Source of the DNA: Agromyces marinus
GTDB lineage: Bacteria > Actinomycetota > Actinomycetes > Actinomycetales > Microbacteriaceae
Length of the DNA stretch: 64,000 nucleotides
Direction of reading: 5' to 3'
NCBI RefSeq assembly: GCF_021442325.1
Contig: NZ_CP087879.1
Span: 1,426,001 to 1,490,000, forward strand
In this document: piece by piece, positions 1 to 13,139 of the stretch
How the letters are laid out: each line of letters opens with the position of its first letter
Numbering within the stretch: position 1 is the first letter of the stretch
Notes under the pieces: model-generated
Seen by the model: only the letters and a program-made list of their open reading frames with translations
Told to the model about the DNA's origin: nothing
Database searches by the model: none
Translations under genes and position numbers: made by a program

Positions 1-345
1 TCGGCGCGGCTGCGGCATCCGCTCACCGCGCTCGACGCCGTCCGATCGGCGTTCCCCGCCGGGTCGATGACGGGCGCACCCAAGCTGTCGGCCATGACGA
101 TCCTGCACGGACTCGAACGCGGGCCGCGCGGCGTGTACTCCGGAGCGTTCGGATGCCTCGGCGTCGACGGGGGCGCGGACCTCGCGATGGTGATCCGGTC
201 GATCCTGGTCACGCCTGCCGGAGCGTCGATCGGCACGGGCGGCGGCATCACCGCGCTCTCCGATCCCGACGAGGAGATCGAGGAGACGCACGTCAAGGCG
301 CGTGCGCTCATCGCGGTGCTCGGTGGGCGGATGCCGCCCGGGTAG
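1..345 (+). CDS. pabB: aminodeoxychorismate synthase component I-like protein, C-terminal part
   Basis: The gene is cut by the left edge; an open frame from base 1 gives about 114 residues of the C-terminal chorismate-binding domain. The family makes 4-amino-4-deoxychorismate for folate, or anthranilate in the TrpE branch. Visible family motifs are GSMTGAPK near residue 21, the RGVYSGA loop, DLAMVIRS and the C-terminal ETHVKARAL segment. GSMTGAPK is the version usual in PabB, which favours pabB over trpE, but the substrate-defining N-terminus is outside the window. It stops at the TAG at 343-345, 83 bases before leuS. Chorismate-binding domain: confident; PabB identity: likely. Confidence 0.8.
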   Translation, partial: SARLRHPLTALDAVRSAFPAGSMTGAPKLSAMTILHGLERGPRGVYSGAFGCLGVDGGADLAMVIRSILVTPAGASIGTGGGITALSDPDEEIEETHVKARALIAVLGGRMPPG

Positions 346-428
346 GCTTGATCCCCGGGCGCGTCGTCGTGCGCGCCGCACGTCCCAGGGCGTTTCCCCG
401 AACCCTTCGCAGCACGATTGAGAGATCC

Positions 429-3002
<2,574 letters not shown>

Positions 3003-3094
3003 GCGCGGGCCGGTCCCGTCCTCCACATGAGGCCACGGGACGCGCGGGAGCGACCTGCGGAGCGGCCGCCGCCGCCCGGGGTGCTCGCGCACCG

Positions 3095-3100
3095 TAGCGT
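3095..3100 (+). promoter_or_regulatory. -10 box of a probable leaderless comEA transcript
   Basis: TAGCGT fits the actinobacterial TAnnnT -10 consensus and ends six bases before the GTG start at 3107, so transcription should begin at or next to the start codon. No Shine-Dalgarno sequence lies between. No clear -35 element. Confidence 0.5.
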
Positions 3101-3106
3101 CGCGGC

Positions 3107-3799
3107 GTGACCCGCGAACCCGGCCCCGACCCGCTCGCACCGCTCGCGGCCGCACGTGCCCGGCCGCGTGCACGGGTCGCGGTCGGCGCGGCCGTCGTGG
3201 TCTTCCTGCTCACGGTCGCGATCTCCGCGGTGGGGGCGTTCGCCGCGTCGGGTGGCGGCGATCACGGTGAGATCGGCCCGGCCTCCGGCGATCCGTCGGT
3301 CGCCGCGGACGGCGTCACCGTCGACGGCGGGGCAGGCGCCGCCGCAGTGGATGCGCCGCAGGTGCTCGTGCACGTGCTCGGAGCGGTCGTCGAGCCCGGC
3401 CTCGTCGAGCTCGCCGCAGGCGCCAGGGTCATCGACGCGATCGCCGCGGCGGGCGGTCTCGCCGAGGACGCCGACCCGGCGGGCGTGAACCTCGCGCGGA
3501 CCCTCGCCGACGGCGAGCAGCTCGTCGTGCCCAGGGAGGGCGAGGTTCCGCCGCCCGTCGCGGAGGGAACGGCCGGCGCCGGTGCCCCAGGCGGGGGAGC
3601 GCCGGGCGGGCGGGTCAGCCTCAACCGCGCCGGGCTCGCCGAGCTCGACACCCTCCCGCGGATCGGTCCCGCGCTCGCCCAGCGCATCATCGACTGGCGC
3701 GAGTCGAACGGCCCCTTCACCGACGTGTCGCAGCTCATGGACGTCGCGGGCATCGGCGACGCGGTCTACGCCGGACTCGTCGACCTCGTGAGCCTCTGA
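3107..3799 (+). CDS. comEA: ComEA-type DNA-binding competence protein
   Basis: 230 residues. One N-terminal membrane segment (about residues 24-46, hydrophobic after an Arg-rich stretch) anchors the protein, followed by an extracytoplasmic part. Residues about 83-140 form a SLBB-type domain (VLVHVLGAVVEPGLVEL), and the C-terminus from about 167 is a helix-hairpin-helix repeat (VSLNRAGLAELDTLPRIGP...IIDWRESNGPF) that binds duplex DNA without sequence preference. In competent bacteria ComEA receives DNA and hands it to ComEC; comEC starts at the next base after the stop. Starts at GTG 3107, directly behind a -10 box. Whether this organism is naturally transformable cannot be judged. Confidence 0.92.
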   Translation: MTREPGPDPLAPLAAARARPRARVAVGAAVVVFLLTVAISAVGAFAASGGGDHGEIGPASGDPSVAADGVTVDGGAGAAAVDAPQVLVHVLGAVVEPGLVELAAGARVIDAIAAAGGLAEDADPAGVNLARTLADGEQLVVPREGEVPPPVAEGTAGAGAPGGGAPGGRVSLNRAGLAELDTLPRIGPALAQRIIDWRESNGPFTDVSQLMDVAGIGDAVYAGLVDLVSL

Positions 3800-6187
3800 A
3801 TGCGCGGCCACGACCTGCGGCTGCTCGCACCCGCGGGCGCCGCCTGGGCCGCGGGGTGGTGGGCGACCGGGGCGACCGAGGCCGGGGTGCCGACCTGGGT
3901 CGTGCCTGCGGCGGCCTGGTCGACCGCGCTCGTCGCGGTCGCGATCCTCGTGCGCGGCCGGTCGGTCGTGCGCGGGGCGGCCGCGGTGCTCCTGACCGTC
4001 GCGTCCGCGGCGGGCCTCGTGGCCGGGTCGGCGTGGGTGGTGCTCGAGCAGCGGCATCCGCTCTCGGTCGCCACCGCCGCCGACTCGCGGGCACCGGTGC
4101 TCGTGCACGTCCGGCTCGACGCGTCCCCGCGCCCCGCGCGAGCCGCACCGTGGGACGAGGGCGGGCGGCTCCGCGCGGCGGGCACGCTCATCGCCCTCGA
4201 GGCACCCGACGGAACCCTGCGGACGCTCGGCGGCGTCCCCGTGCGCGTGAGCCTGTCGATGCCCGAGATCGACCCGGCACCCGGATACGGAAGCACCGTC
4301 GTCGCACGTGCGCGACTGTCTCCCGAGCCCGGCTCGTCGCGCGCCGCGTATCGTGCGGCGACCGACGAGGTCGCAGCGGTCGAGGCGGCGTCGCCGTTCG
4401 TGGCGTGGACGCACCCGCTGCGCGCGTCCTTCGCCGACGCGGCCGCCGGCCTCGGCGGCGACGGCGGCGCGCTCGTGCCGGGCCTCGCGATCGGCGACAC
4501 CTCGCGAGTCTCGGAGGAGCTCGAGGCCGCCATGACGACCGCGTCGCTCACCCACCTGACCGCGGTCTCGGGAGCGAACTGCGCGATCGTGACGGCCGCG
4601 GCGTTCTGGTTCGCCGGGCTCGCGGGCGCGTCGCGCCTCGGCCGTGTGGTCGCCGCGCTGGTCGCCCTCGGCGCGTTCGTCGCGCTCGTGACCCCCGAGG
4701 CGAGCGTCGTGCGGGCCTCGGCCATGGCGGTCGTCGTGCTCGTCGCGTGCGCGACCGCGCGGGCGGCCGGCGGTGTGCCGGCGCTGTCCGCGGCCGTGAT
4801 CGTGCTGCTCGCGATCGACCCCTGGTACGCGCGCGATGCCGGCTTCGCGCTCTCGGTGTGCGCGACCGCCGGGCTCGTGCTCCTCGCGGGTCCGCTCACG
4901 GGAGTGCTCGCGCGATGGATGCCGCGGACGCTCGCCGCGGTCGTCGCGATCCCGGCCGCCGCGCAGATCGCCTGCCAGCCCGTCCTGATCCTGCTCGAAC
5001 CCGTGATCGCGCTCTACGGCGTGCCGGCGAACCTGCTCGCGGCGCCGGCCGCGCCCATCGCGACGATCGCGGGACTGCTCGGCTGCCTGCTGCTGCCCGT
5101 GCTGCCCTCGGTGGCGGTCGCGCTGATGCAGGTCGCGTGGGTGCCCGCGTCGTGGATCGCGATGCTCGCGCGCGGGGTCGAGACCCTGCCCGTGCCGGGC
5201 GTGGCCTGGCCCGAGGGTGCACTCGGCGCCGGGCTCGTGATCGTGGCCGCCGCCTCGTGGGTCGTGCTCGCCTTCGGGTCCACGGGCACCGCGGGACGCA
5301 GCGTGGACCGTGGCCGGGCCGGCCCGCGGCCGATCGTGCGCGCGGTCGCAGCGACGCTGCTGCTGACGTGCACGGCCGTCCCGCTCGGTGCCGCGGCGGG
5401 CCCCGCGTTCGTCGCCGCGGCGAGTCGCCCCGGCGACTGGGACGTGTGGCAGTGCGACGTCGGCCAGGGCGACGCCGTGCTCGTGCGCGTCGACGGCTCC
5501 GTCATGCTGATCGACACCGGCCCCGAGGCATCCGCTCTCGACCGCTGCCTGAGCACGGCGGGCGTCGACCGCGTCGACCTCCTCGTCATCACGCACTGGG
5601 ACGCCGACCACGCCGGCGGAACCGGCGCCCTCGGCGGTCGCGTCGGCACCGTGCTGCACGGCCCGCTCGACGGCGCCCGCTCCGACCGCGCGCTCGAACC
5701 GCTCGTCGCGGCCGGTGCCGGCACCGTCGAGGTCGTCGCCGGCCGGACCGGGACGCTCGGCGGCGCGCAGTGGCGCGTCGTCTGGCCGCGCCCGGGCGCC
5801 GCACCCGGCAACGACGCGAGCGTGGTGCTCGCGCTCGCGAGCCCGGAGTTCCGCGCGGTGTTCCTGGGCGACCTCGGCCGCGACGCGCAGGACGCGCTGC
5901 GGCGCGCGGGCACGCTCGAGCGGGCGGACATCGTGAAGGTCGCGCACCACGGCAGCGCCGACCAGAGCGCCGAGCTCACCCGCTCGCTCGACCCGCGCGT
6001 GGGCCTCATCGGCGTCGGTGCCGACAACGGCTACGGGCACCCGACGGATGCCGCGCTGGACGCGCTCGCGGCCACGGGCGCGACGGCCGTTCGCAGCGAC
6101 CTCGCCGGGCACGCGGCGCTGCGCGTCGAGGACGACGGCATCCGCCTCTGGACCGAGCGCGGGGCGGATGTCGCGGCCCCTCCGTAG
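3800..6187 (+). CDS. comEC: ComEC/Rec2-type DNA uptake channel protein
   Basis: 795 residues, polytopic inner-membrane protein thought to pass single-stranded DNA into the cytoplasm. Three N-terminal hydrophobic stretches are followed by a soluble OB-like segment (about 90-200), the Competence domain membrane block (about 220-500, with LTHLTAVSGANCAIV, a hallmark region) and a C-terminal metallo-beta-lactamase-like domain from about 545 (CDVGQGDAVLV, then THWDADHAGG near 597 and VAHHGSAD near 713). These His/Asp motifs are complete, as expected for a nuclease-type domain. ATG 3800 abuts the comEA stop, so the two are co-translated; holA follows after 28 bases. Confidence 0.94.
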   Translation: MRGHDLRLLAPAGAAWAAGWWATGATEAGVPTWVVPAAAWSTALVAVAILVRGRSVVRGAAAVLLTVASAAGLVAGSAWVVLEQRHPLSVATAADSRAPVLVHVRLDASPRPARAAPWDEGGRLRAAGTLIALEAPDGTLRTLGGVPVRVSLSMPEIDPAPGYGSTVVARARLSPEPGSSRAAYRAATDEVAAVEAASPFVAWTHPLRASFADAAAGLGGDGGALVPGLAIGDTSRVSEELEAAMTTASLTHLTAVSGANCAIVTAAAFWFAGLAGASRLGRVVAALVALGAFVALVTPEASVVRASAMAVVVLVACATARAAGGVPALSAAVIVLLAIDPWYARDAGFALSVCATAGLVLLAGPLTGVLARWMPRTLAAVVAIPAAAQIACQPVLILLEPVIALYGVPANLLAAPAAPIATIAGLLGCLLLPVLPSVAVALMQVAWVPASWIAMLARGVETLPVPGVAWPEGALGAGLVIVAAASWVVLAFGSTGTAGRSVDRGRAGPRPIVRAVAATLLLTCTAVPLGAAAGPAFVAAASRPGDWDVWQCDVGQGDAVLVRVDGSVMLIDTGPEASALDRCLSTAGVDRVDLLVITHWDADHAGGTGALGGRVGTVLHGPLDGARSDRALEPLVAAGAGTVEVVAGRTGTLGGAQWRVVWPRPGAAPGNDASVVLALASPEFRAVFLGDLGRDAQDALRRAGTLERADIVKVAHHGSADQSAELTRSLDPRVGLIGVGADNGYGHPTDAALDALAATGATAVRSDLAGHAALRVEDDGIRLWTERGADVAAPP

Positions 6188-6190
6188 ACT
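6185..6190 (+). promoter_or_regulatory. possible -10 box for holA inside the comEC stop codon
   Basis: TAGACT overlaps the comEC stop TAG and lies 25 bases before the holA start, leaving room for the Shine-Dalgarno GGGAGGA at 6204-6210. holA may therefore have its own leadered promoter besides read-through. Confidence 0.3.
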
Positions 6191-6215
6191 GGACCGGCAC
6201 GACGGGAGGAACAGC

Positions 6216-7226
6216 GTGGCGGCACGAGCGGGCGCGAAGGCGTCCAGGGCCAAGGTGCCCCAACTGGACTGGAGCGACGTGCGGCCTGCGCCGATCGTGC
6301 TCGTCTCCGGCGCCGAGGACGTCCTGGCCGAGCGGGCGATGACGACCCTGCGCGACGTGCTCCGATCTGAGGATCCGTCGCTCGAGGTGACCGACATCGA
6401 GGCCGACGGCTACACCCGCGGCACGCTGCTGACGATCGCGAGTCCGTCGCTGTTCGGCGAACCCCGACTGATCCGCGTCACGGGGGTCGAGAAGGCCAGC
6501 GACGAGTTCCTGCTCGACGCGCTCGACTACCTCGGCGCTCCGGCCGAGGGCACGACCGTGGTGCTGCGCCACCGGAGCGGCAATCGCGGCAGGAAACTGC
6601 TCGACGCGGTCCGCGCCGGCGACGGCGGCGGCATCGAGGTCGTGTGCGCCGAGCTCAAGCGCGACGCCGACAAGCAGGAGTTCGCTGCGGCGGAGTTCCG
6701 GCTGGCAGGCCGGCGCATCGCCCCTGGCGCGCTGCGCGCCCTCGTGAACGCCCTCGGCGACGACCTCGGCGAACTCGCTGCGGCCTGCCGTCAGCTCATC
6801 GCCGACGCCCCTGGCGCCATCGACGAGCGCACGGTCGAGAAGTACTACGGCGGTCGCGTCGAGACCACGGCGTTCGAGGTCGCCGACGCGGCGATCGCGG
6901 GCCGGCACGGCGAGGCCCTCATCGCGCTGCGGCACGCGCTCGACTCGGGCGCCGACCCGGTGCCGATGGTGGCGGCGTTCGCGATGAAGATCCGCACCAT
7001 GGCGAAGGTCGCGGGTTCGCGGGGGGCGTCCGCATCTTCGCTCGGACTCGCGCCGTGGCAGGTCGATCGCGCGCGGCGCGACCTGGCCGGGTGGAGCGAC
7101 GAGGGGCTCGCCACGGCGATCCGCGCGCTGGCCGACGCCGACGCCGGTGTCAAGGGTGCCGAGCGCGATCCGGTGTTCGCGCTCGAACGGCTCGTCGGCG
7201 TGATCGCGGGGCGCGGGCGCGGCTAG
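6216..7226 (+). CDS. holA: DNA polymerase III subunit delta
   Basis: 336 residues. Delta is the clamp-loader subunit that opens the beta sliding clamp. The N-terminal region reads PAPIVLVSGAEDVLAERAM, a typical HolA opening with a P-loop-like but non-hydrolysing fold, followed by a middle segment (LFGEPRLIRVTGVEKAS) and the helical C-terminal collar domain (VPMVAAFAMKIRTMAKV, LGLAPWQVDRARRDLAGW). GTG 6216 is chosen because GGGAGGA sits five bases upstream and the family N-terminus follows; the frame remains open further upstream only inside comEC. The comEC-holA-rpsT order is common in bacteria; here rpsT is convergent. Confidence 0.93.
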   Translation: MAARAGAKASRAKVPQLDWSDVRPAPIVLVSGAEDVLAERAMTTLRDVLRSEDPSLEVTDIEADGYTRGTLLTIASPSLFGEPRLIRVTGVEKASDEFLLDALDYLGAPAEGTTVVLRHRSGNRGRKLLDAVRAGDGGGIEVVCAELKRDADKQEFAAAEFRLAGRRIAPGALRALVNALGDDLGELAAACRQLIADAPGAIDERTVEKYYGGRVETTAFEVADAAIAGRHGEALIALRHALDSGADPVPMVAAFAMKIRTMAKVAGSRGASASSLGLAPWQVDRARRDLAGWSDEGLATAIRALADADAGVKGAERDPVFALERLVGVIAGRGRG

Positions 7227-7390
7227 CCGCCGCGGCCCGCCTGCCGCCGGCTCGGCCTGCCGCCAGCTCGGCATACCCGACCCATTCGGTCCACCGCTTC
7301 CCGGCTGCGCCGGAACGCGATTCAGGACATTCGGGCGCTCCGGCGGCGTGTCGCGCTGCGACACGCCGGGCTCGACCGCGAACGTCCTGA

Positions 7391-7483
7391 GCGGGTGTGC
7401 GGGTGTGCGGGTGTGCGGGTGTGCGGGTGTGCGGGTGTGCGGGTGTGCGGGTGTGCGGGTGTGCGGGTGTGCGGGTGTGCGGG
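7391..7483. repeat. tandem octanucleotide repeat, about 11.6 copies
   Basis: Unit GCGGGTGT is repeated perfectly eleven times from 7391 to 7478, plus GCGGG. It lies in the 323-base gap between the convergent genes holA and rpsT. Small ORFs running through it are period artefacts (Cys-Gly-Cys-Ala-Gly-Val repeats) and are not called. Confidence 0.97.
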
Positions 7484-7502
7484 CAGGAGTGCGGCGGAAC
7501 GA

Positions 7503-7536
7503 CGAAGGCTCCGCACCTCACGGTGCGGAGCCTTCG
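7503..7536. terminator. bidirectional hairpin terminator between holA and rpsT
   Basis: A perfect 15-bp stem (CGAAGGCTCCGCACC and its complement) with the loop TCAC. It lies 14 bases past the rpsT stop. It has no long U tract, but is strong enough to serve as an intrinsic terminator for rpsT and possibly for holA arriving from the other side. Confidence 0.85.
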
Positions 7537-7549
7537 ATCACGACTCGGT

Positions 7550-7810
7550 TCAGAGCGCGGCAGCCTGCTTCGCGATCGCCGACTTGCGGTTCGCGGCCTG
7601 GTTCTGGTGGATGACGCCCTTGCTCACGGCCTTGTCGAGCTTGCGGTTCGCGACGCGGACCGCGGCGGCGGCCTTGTCCTTGTCGCCGCCGGCGATGGCC
7701 TCGCGCGCGGCGCGCACGACGGTCTTCAGCTCGCTCTTGACGGCCTTGTTGCGCTCTTCGGCCTTGCGGTTGGTACGGATGCGCTTGATCTGCGACTTGA
7801 TGTTTGCCAC
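7550..7810 (-). CDS. rpsT: 30S ribosomal protein S20
   Basis: 86 residues, the usual length. S20 binds 16S rRNA at the base of the 30S subunit. The sequence is rich in Lys, Arg and Ala and has the family landmarks [14 protein letters not shown] at the start, [11 protein letters not shown], and the C-terminal [19 protein letters not shown]. The GTG at 7810 is chosen because it begins exactly at the conserved VANIKSQ; the longer frame to 7930 adds a leader unlike S20. Transcribed alone, ending at the 15-bp hairpin at 7503-7536. Confidence 0.96.
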   Translation of the reverse strand: MANIKSQIKRIRTNRKAEERNKAVKSELKTVVRAAREAIAGGDKDKAAAAVRVANRKLDKAVSKGVIHQNQAANRKSAIAKQAAAL

Positions 7811-7957
7811 GTGGTTCGTCTTTCGTGTGTTCTGCGGGTACCTGAGTTGCCGCAATCGGTAGAGGGGCCGTCGCGGCGCATCGTGCGGGGTGGGACCCAC
7901 ACGCAAGCCAACAGGCAACGATACCAGCATCGTCTGGCACGCACCAATGCGAGAGGT

Positions 7958-8701
7958 TCAGCGTGTCGGCCGCCGGGCCGCGGCCCGACGCTCGAGTTCG
8001 GCGACCGCGCCGAGAACCGCGCCCGCGAACTCGTCGGGCCGCACCAGGCTCACCAGGTGCGTCGCCCGTTCGACGTGCACGAGCCGCGCGTCGCGCGCGG
8101 CACGCAGCATCCGCCGCTCCTCGACGCGGAAGTGATCGAGGCGGCCGTTGACGAACCAGATCGGCACCCTGACGGCGGCGATCGAGGCGAGCACGTCGAG
8201 TTCGCCGACCGCCGCGAGCGTCGGCTGCATCGCGTCGAGCGCGACGCCGCCCGCCACGACGTCCTCGACCGCGGAAGGGGAGAGGAACATGCGCGCGACC
8301 GCGTCGTTCATCCACCGGCCGCGGTCGGGCAGGCGCCCGATCAGGCGCGCGAGCGCCTGGTACCCGCGGAGCGCGGGGCCGCGCGGGCGCGTTCCGCACG
8401 ACGCGGCGACGAGCCCGTCGAGTGCGTCGGGATGCCGCGCCGCGAACTCGATCCCGAGGTACCCGCCGAGGCTCAGGCCGACGAGCAGCCGCGGCGTGCC
8501 CGGGGCGGGCGGGCCGAGGGCGTCGCCGATGACGCGCATCGCCGCGGCCAGCGAGAACGGTTCGTCGATCCGCGCACCGTGCCCCGGAAGGTCGACGGCC
8601 ACGACGTCGAGGTCGTGTCGGGCGAGCCTGACCGCCTGCCCGCGCCACATGCTCGCCGAGGTGCGGATGCCGTGCACGAGGACGACCCGGGCGCGCGGCA
8701 T
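7958..8701 (-). CDS. alpha/beta-fold hydrolase
   Basis: 247 residues. The opening VVLVHGIRTSASMWRGQ holds the HG oxyanion region, GLSLGGYLG near residue 82 is the nucleophile elbow with the catalytic Ser, and GRLDHFRVEER plus a late ATHLVSL supply the likely Asp and His. No signal peptide, so cytoplasmic. Substrate unknown. ATG 8701, four bases after the response-regulator stop and behind GGGGTGAG, is preferred over an ATG at 8734 that would overlap the upstream gene. It forms an operon with the sensor kinase and regulator, which suggests a link to their stimulus or only shared transcription. Confidence 0.85.
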   Translation of the reverse strand: MPRARVVLVHGIRTSASMWRGQAVRLARHDLDVVAVDLPGHGARIDEPFSLAAAMRVIGDALGPPAPGTPRLLVGLSLGGYLGIEFAARHPDALDGLVAASCGTRPRGPALRGYQALARLIGRLPDRGRWMNDAVARMFLSPSAVEDVVAGGVALDAMQPTLAAVGELDVLASIAAVRVPIWFVNGRLDHFRVEERRMLRAARDARLVHVERATHLVSLVRPDEFAGAVLGAVAELERRAAARRPTR

Positions 8702-8705
8702 CCGC

Positions 8706-9332
8706 TCACCCCGCCCGGATCGTGCCGAGCTCACGGGCCCGGGCGACCGCTGCCGTGCGCGAGCCGACCCCGAGCTTGGTGAAGATGTGCACGAGGTGCG
8801 ACTTCACGGTCGCCTCGCTCAGGAAGAGGGCCTGCCCGATCTCCCGGTTGGTCCGCCCGGCGGCGACGAGGTTCAGCACCTCGGCCTCGCGGACCGTCAG
8901 CCGCTGATCGGCCGTGCGCCGGGATTCGTCGAGGCGCGACGCGACGCCCGGTGCGAGCGCGGACTCGCCCGCGGCGGCGGCGCGGATCGCGTCGATCAAC
9001 TCGTTCGGCGGCGCGTCCTTGAGCAGGTAGCCGCTCGCGCCCGCTTCGATCGCGCCCAGGATGTCGGCGTCGGTGTCGTAGTTGGTCAGGACGAGTACGC
9101 GCGGGGCGCCCACGATGGAGCGGATGCGACGCGTGGCCTCCACCCCCTGCAGGGCACCGGGGAACTGCAGGTCCATGAGCACGAGATCGATGCCGGGGCC
9201 GGATGCCAGGCGCACGGCCTCCTCGGCGGTGGCGGCCTCGCCGACGACGTGCAGGTCGGCCTCGGCCTCGAGCAGTGCGCGCATGCCGGCGCGCACCACC
9301 GGGTGGTCGTCGCTGAGCAGGAGCCGGATCAC
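8706..9332 (-). CDS. NarL/FixJ-family response regulator
   Basis: 208 residues. The receiver domain at 1-120 has the acidic pair DD near residues 8-9, the phosphoacceptor Asp in [10 protein letters not shown] near residue 51 and the conserved Lys in GYLLKDA near 102. The C-terminal LuxR-type HTH ([28 protein letters not shown], then [15 protein letters not shown]) binds DNA. The GTG start overlaps the kinase stop by four bases, so the pair is translationally coupled. A cytoplasmic partner for the kinase upstream; targets unknown, possibly its own operon. Confidence 0.95.
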   Translation of the reverse strand: MIRLLLSDDHPVVRAGMRALLEAEADLHVVGEAATAEEAVRLASGPGIDLVLMDLQFPGALQGVEATRRIRSIVGAPRVLVLTNYDTDADILGAIEAGASGYLLKDAPPNELIDAIRAAAAGESALAPGVASRLDESRRTADQRLTVREAEVLNLVAAGRTNREIGQALFLSEATVKSHLVHIFTKLGVGSRTAAVARARELGTIRAG

Positions 9333-10555
9333 GAGCCCGCCACCGGGATCCGGATCGACACGGCGGTGCCGCCGCCGGGGGAGGACTCGACGTCGGCGCG
9401 GCCGCCGAGGCTCTCGGCGCGGCGGCGGATGGCGCGCAGGCCGAACGACTCGGCGGCAGCCTCGGTGCCCTCGAGTTCCGCAGGGTCGAACCCGACGCCG
9501 TCGTCGACGACGTCGAGCGCGACCTCGTCGCCGAGGTAGCTGAGCGTGATCTCGGCGCGGTCGGCGTCGGAGTGCTTGACGACGTTGGAGAGCGAGCCCT
9601 GGGCGATGCGCAGGAGGGTCGCCTCGATCGACATCGGCAGCGGCACGGGCTCGCCGCTCAGCGAGAACGCGATCCGGGTGCGTGCGCCCGCCTGACGGGA
9701 CTGCTCGTCGGTGGCCGACGCGAGGCGGCCGAGCGCCGCCGGCAGCGTCTGCTCGTCCAGTGCCGGCGGAGTGAGTTCGCGGATGAACCGGCGCGTCTCG
9801 TGCAGGTTCTCCGCGGCGGTCTCGCGAGCGAGCCGGAGCTTGTCGCGCGTGGCCGCGTCGACGGTCTCGCGTTCGGCGGCGTGCAGGAGGAGCTGGATGC
9901 TGGAGAGCCCCTGGGCGACGGTGTCGTGGATCTCGCGCGCGATGCGCTCGCGCTCGGCGAGGCTGCCCGCCTCGCGGCTCGCGGCGGCGAGTTCCTCCCT
10001 CGTCGCGAGGAGGTCGATGATGAGCGACTGCCGCTCGCGCGTCTCGACGGCCATGGCGCGGTAGCCGAGTCCGATGATGACCGCGACGCCCGCGGAGATC
10101 AGGGGGCCGACGATGCTCCCGACCTCGAATCCGAGCTGCGAGGTCGTGCTCCACACGCTGATGAGGAAGGTCACGCCCACGAGCGGCACGGCCCACCGCG
10201 CGGGCAGCACGTGCAGTTCGAGGAAGAACAGGGGGAACGCCAGGAACGCGGCATCCGGGGTCAGTGCGCTGAGGCCGAGCCACAGGCCCAGCAGGATGAC
10301 GAGCCATCCGGCCCGCATCCACGGCGTGACCACCGAGTGCGCGGTGACGACCCCGACGAGGTAGGCGCCGACGAAGGCGATCGAGAGGATCGAGATCGCG
10401 ACGACCTGGTCGCTTCCGACGATGATCGCCCGGGCCAGGACGAACACCGTCAGGCCGACGACCAGCACGTGGAGGCCGACCCGCAACGAGACGAAGACGG
10501 GTCGCAGCGCGGACGGCTGGACCCGTCCGACGAGTGGGGCATCGAGCACGGTCAT
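9329..10555 (-). CDS. NarL-type sensor histidine kinase (HisKA_3)
   Basis: 408 residues. Five or six membrane segments fill residues about 20-165, forming a compact membrane sensor without a large external domain. A coiled-coil linker leads to the HisKA_3 dimerisation domain with the phosphoacceptor His in [19 protein letters not shown] near residue 217, and the C-terminal HATPase_c domain shows [16 protein letters not shown] and [16 protein letters not shown]. This is the architecture of actinobacterial NarX/DesK-like kinases whose signals are often envelope related. ATG 10555 starts the predicted first membrane segment region; a TACGCT -10 box lies ten bases upstream. Divergent from lepA, 79 bases apart. 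Confidence 0.94.
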   Translation of the reverse strand: MTVLDAPLVGRVQPSALRPVFVSLRVGLHVLVVGLTVFVLARAIIVGSDQVVAISILSIAFVGAYLVGVVTAHSVVTPWMRAGWLVILLGLWLGLSALTPDAAFLAFPLFFLELHVLPARWAVPLVGVTFLISVWSTTSQLGFEVGSIVGPLISAGVAVIIGLGYRAMAVETRERQSLIIDLLATREELAAASREAGSLAERERIAREIHDTVAQGLSSIQLLLHAAERETVDAATRDKLRLARETAAENLHETRRFIRELTPPALDEQTLPAALGRLASATDEQSRQAGARTRIAFSLSGEPVPLPMSIEATLLRIAQGSLSNVVKHSDADRAEITLSYLGDEVALDVVDDGVGFDPAELEGTEAAAESFGLRAIRRRAESLGGRADVESSPGGGTAVSIRIPVAGS

Positions 10556-10621
10556 GGTGTCGTTCAGCGTAGCCGCGGGCCCGCGGCGCGGCATCCGTCG
10601 AAAGTGGGATCGCCCGCATGG

Positions 10622-10627
10622 GAGAAT
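10622..10627 (+). promoter_or_regulatory. -10 box of a probable leaderless lepA transcript
   Basis: GAGAAT ends seven bases before the lepA ATG at 10635 and no ribosome-binding site lies between. The same GGGAGAATCGA context precedes recO and dusB. Confidence 0.45.
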
Positions 10628-10634
10628 CGACGGG

Positions 10635-12491
<1,857 letters not shown>

Positions 12492-12500
12492 GGGGAGATC

Positions 12501-13139
12501 GTGGCCCGTCGAAGCACCTTCACCGACCAGTCCGTGACCTACGGCGCGATCGGGGCGACCATCGACCCCGACCTGCTGCGGTACCCGCCGCCCGGGTTCT
12601 CCGCGGCCGAGGACTCGGTGCGGCTGGGCTCGGGCCGGGACCGGTTCGAGCAGTCGGCCGAGTCCCTGATGACGTGGGGCATCCAGCAGGGGGCCGGCTT
12701 CACCGTGACGGATGCCGCTCCGGGCACGGGTGCGCAGTACACGGGCATCTCGTACGATGCGACGGGCACGCCGCTGCCCGAGCAGCCGGCCACCCGGACC
12801 GAGCAGAAGTTCGCCGCCGACGGCACGCCGTACCTGAGCGCCGGGATGACCGCGACGCTGCGCCGTCGGCGGCGTTCGACGCCGGTCCTCGTCGTGTACC
12901 TGATCGACGAGCCGAACCGCGTCGGGTTCGCGATCGGCACCGCGGGGCCGTCGCGCGAGCATGGCGAGGAGTCGTTCGTGCTCGAGCACCGCGACGACGA
13001 CTCGGTGTGGCTGACGATCCGTTCCGCGTTCGAACCGCACGGGCGGATGGGTCGGCTCCTGGCTCCCGTGCTGCGTCGCCGACGCCGCGAGCTGACCACG
13101 CGGGAGCTCCGCGCGCTGCATCCCGCGTTCACCTCCTGA
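12501..13139 (+). CDS. DUF1990 family protein
   Basis: 212 residues, no signal peptide or membrane segment. The sequence matches the DUF1990 layout: VTYGAIGAT, then YPPPGF, a central [16 protein letters not shown] and [13 protein letters not shown] strand region, and a late [16 protein letters not shown]. The family is common in actinobacteria and plants; its role is not established, though related folds bind small ligands. GTG 12501 follows GGGGGAGA at a normal distance. Sits between lepA and hemW, overlapping the hemW start by one base, so it is co-expressed with them. No odd base composition. Confidence 0.8.
   Translation: MARRSTFTDQSVTYGAIGATIDPDLLRYPPPGFSAAEDSVRLGSGRDRFEQSAESLMTWGIQQGAGFTVTDAAPGTGAQYTGISYDATGTPLPEQPATRTEQKFAADGTPYLSAGMTATLRRRRRSTPVLVVYLIDEPNRVGFAIGTAGPSREHGEESFVLEHRDDDSVWLTIRSAFEPHGRMGRLLAPVLRRRRRELTTRELRALHPAFTS

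Noticed and set aside
7391-7483. CRISPR array
   Set aside because: Units are 8 bases with no spacers and no cas genes nearby.
7150-7862. ORFs with Cys-Gly-Cys-Ala-Gly-Val or His-Thr-Arg-Thr-Pro-Ala repeats
   Set aside because: They are translations of the octamer array in several frames and have no start signals or homology.
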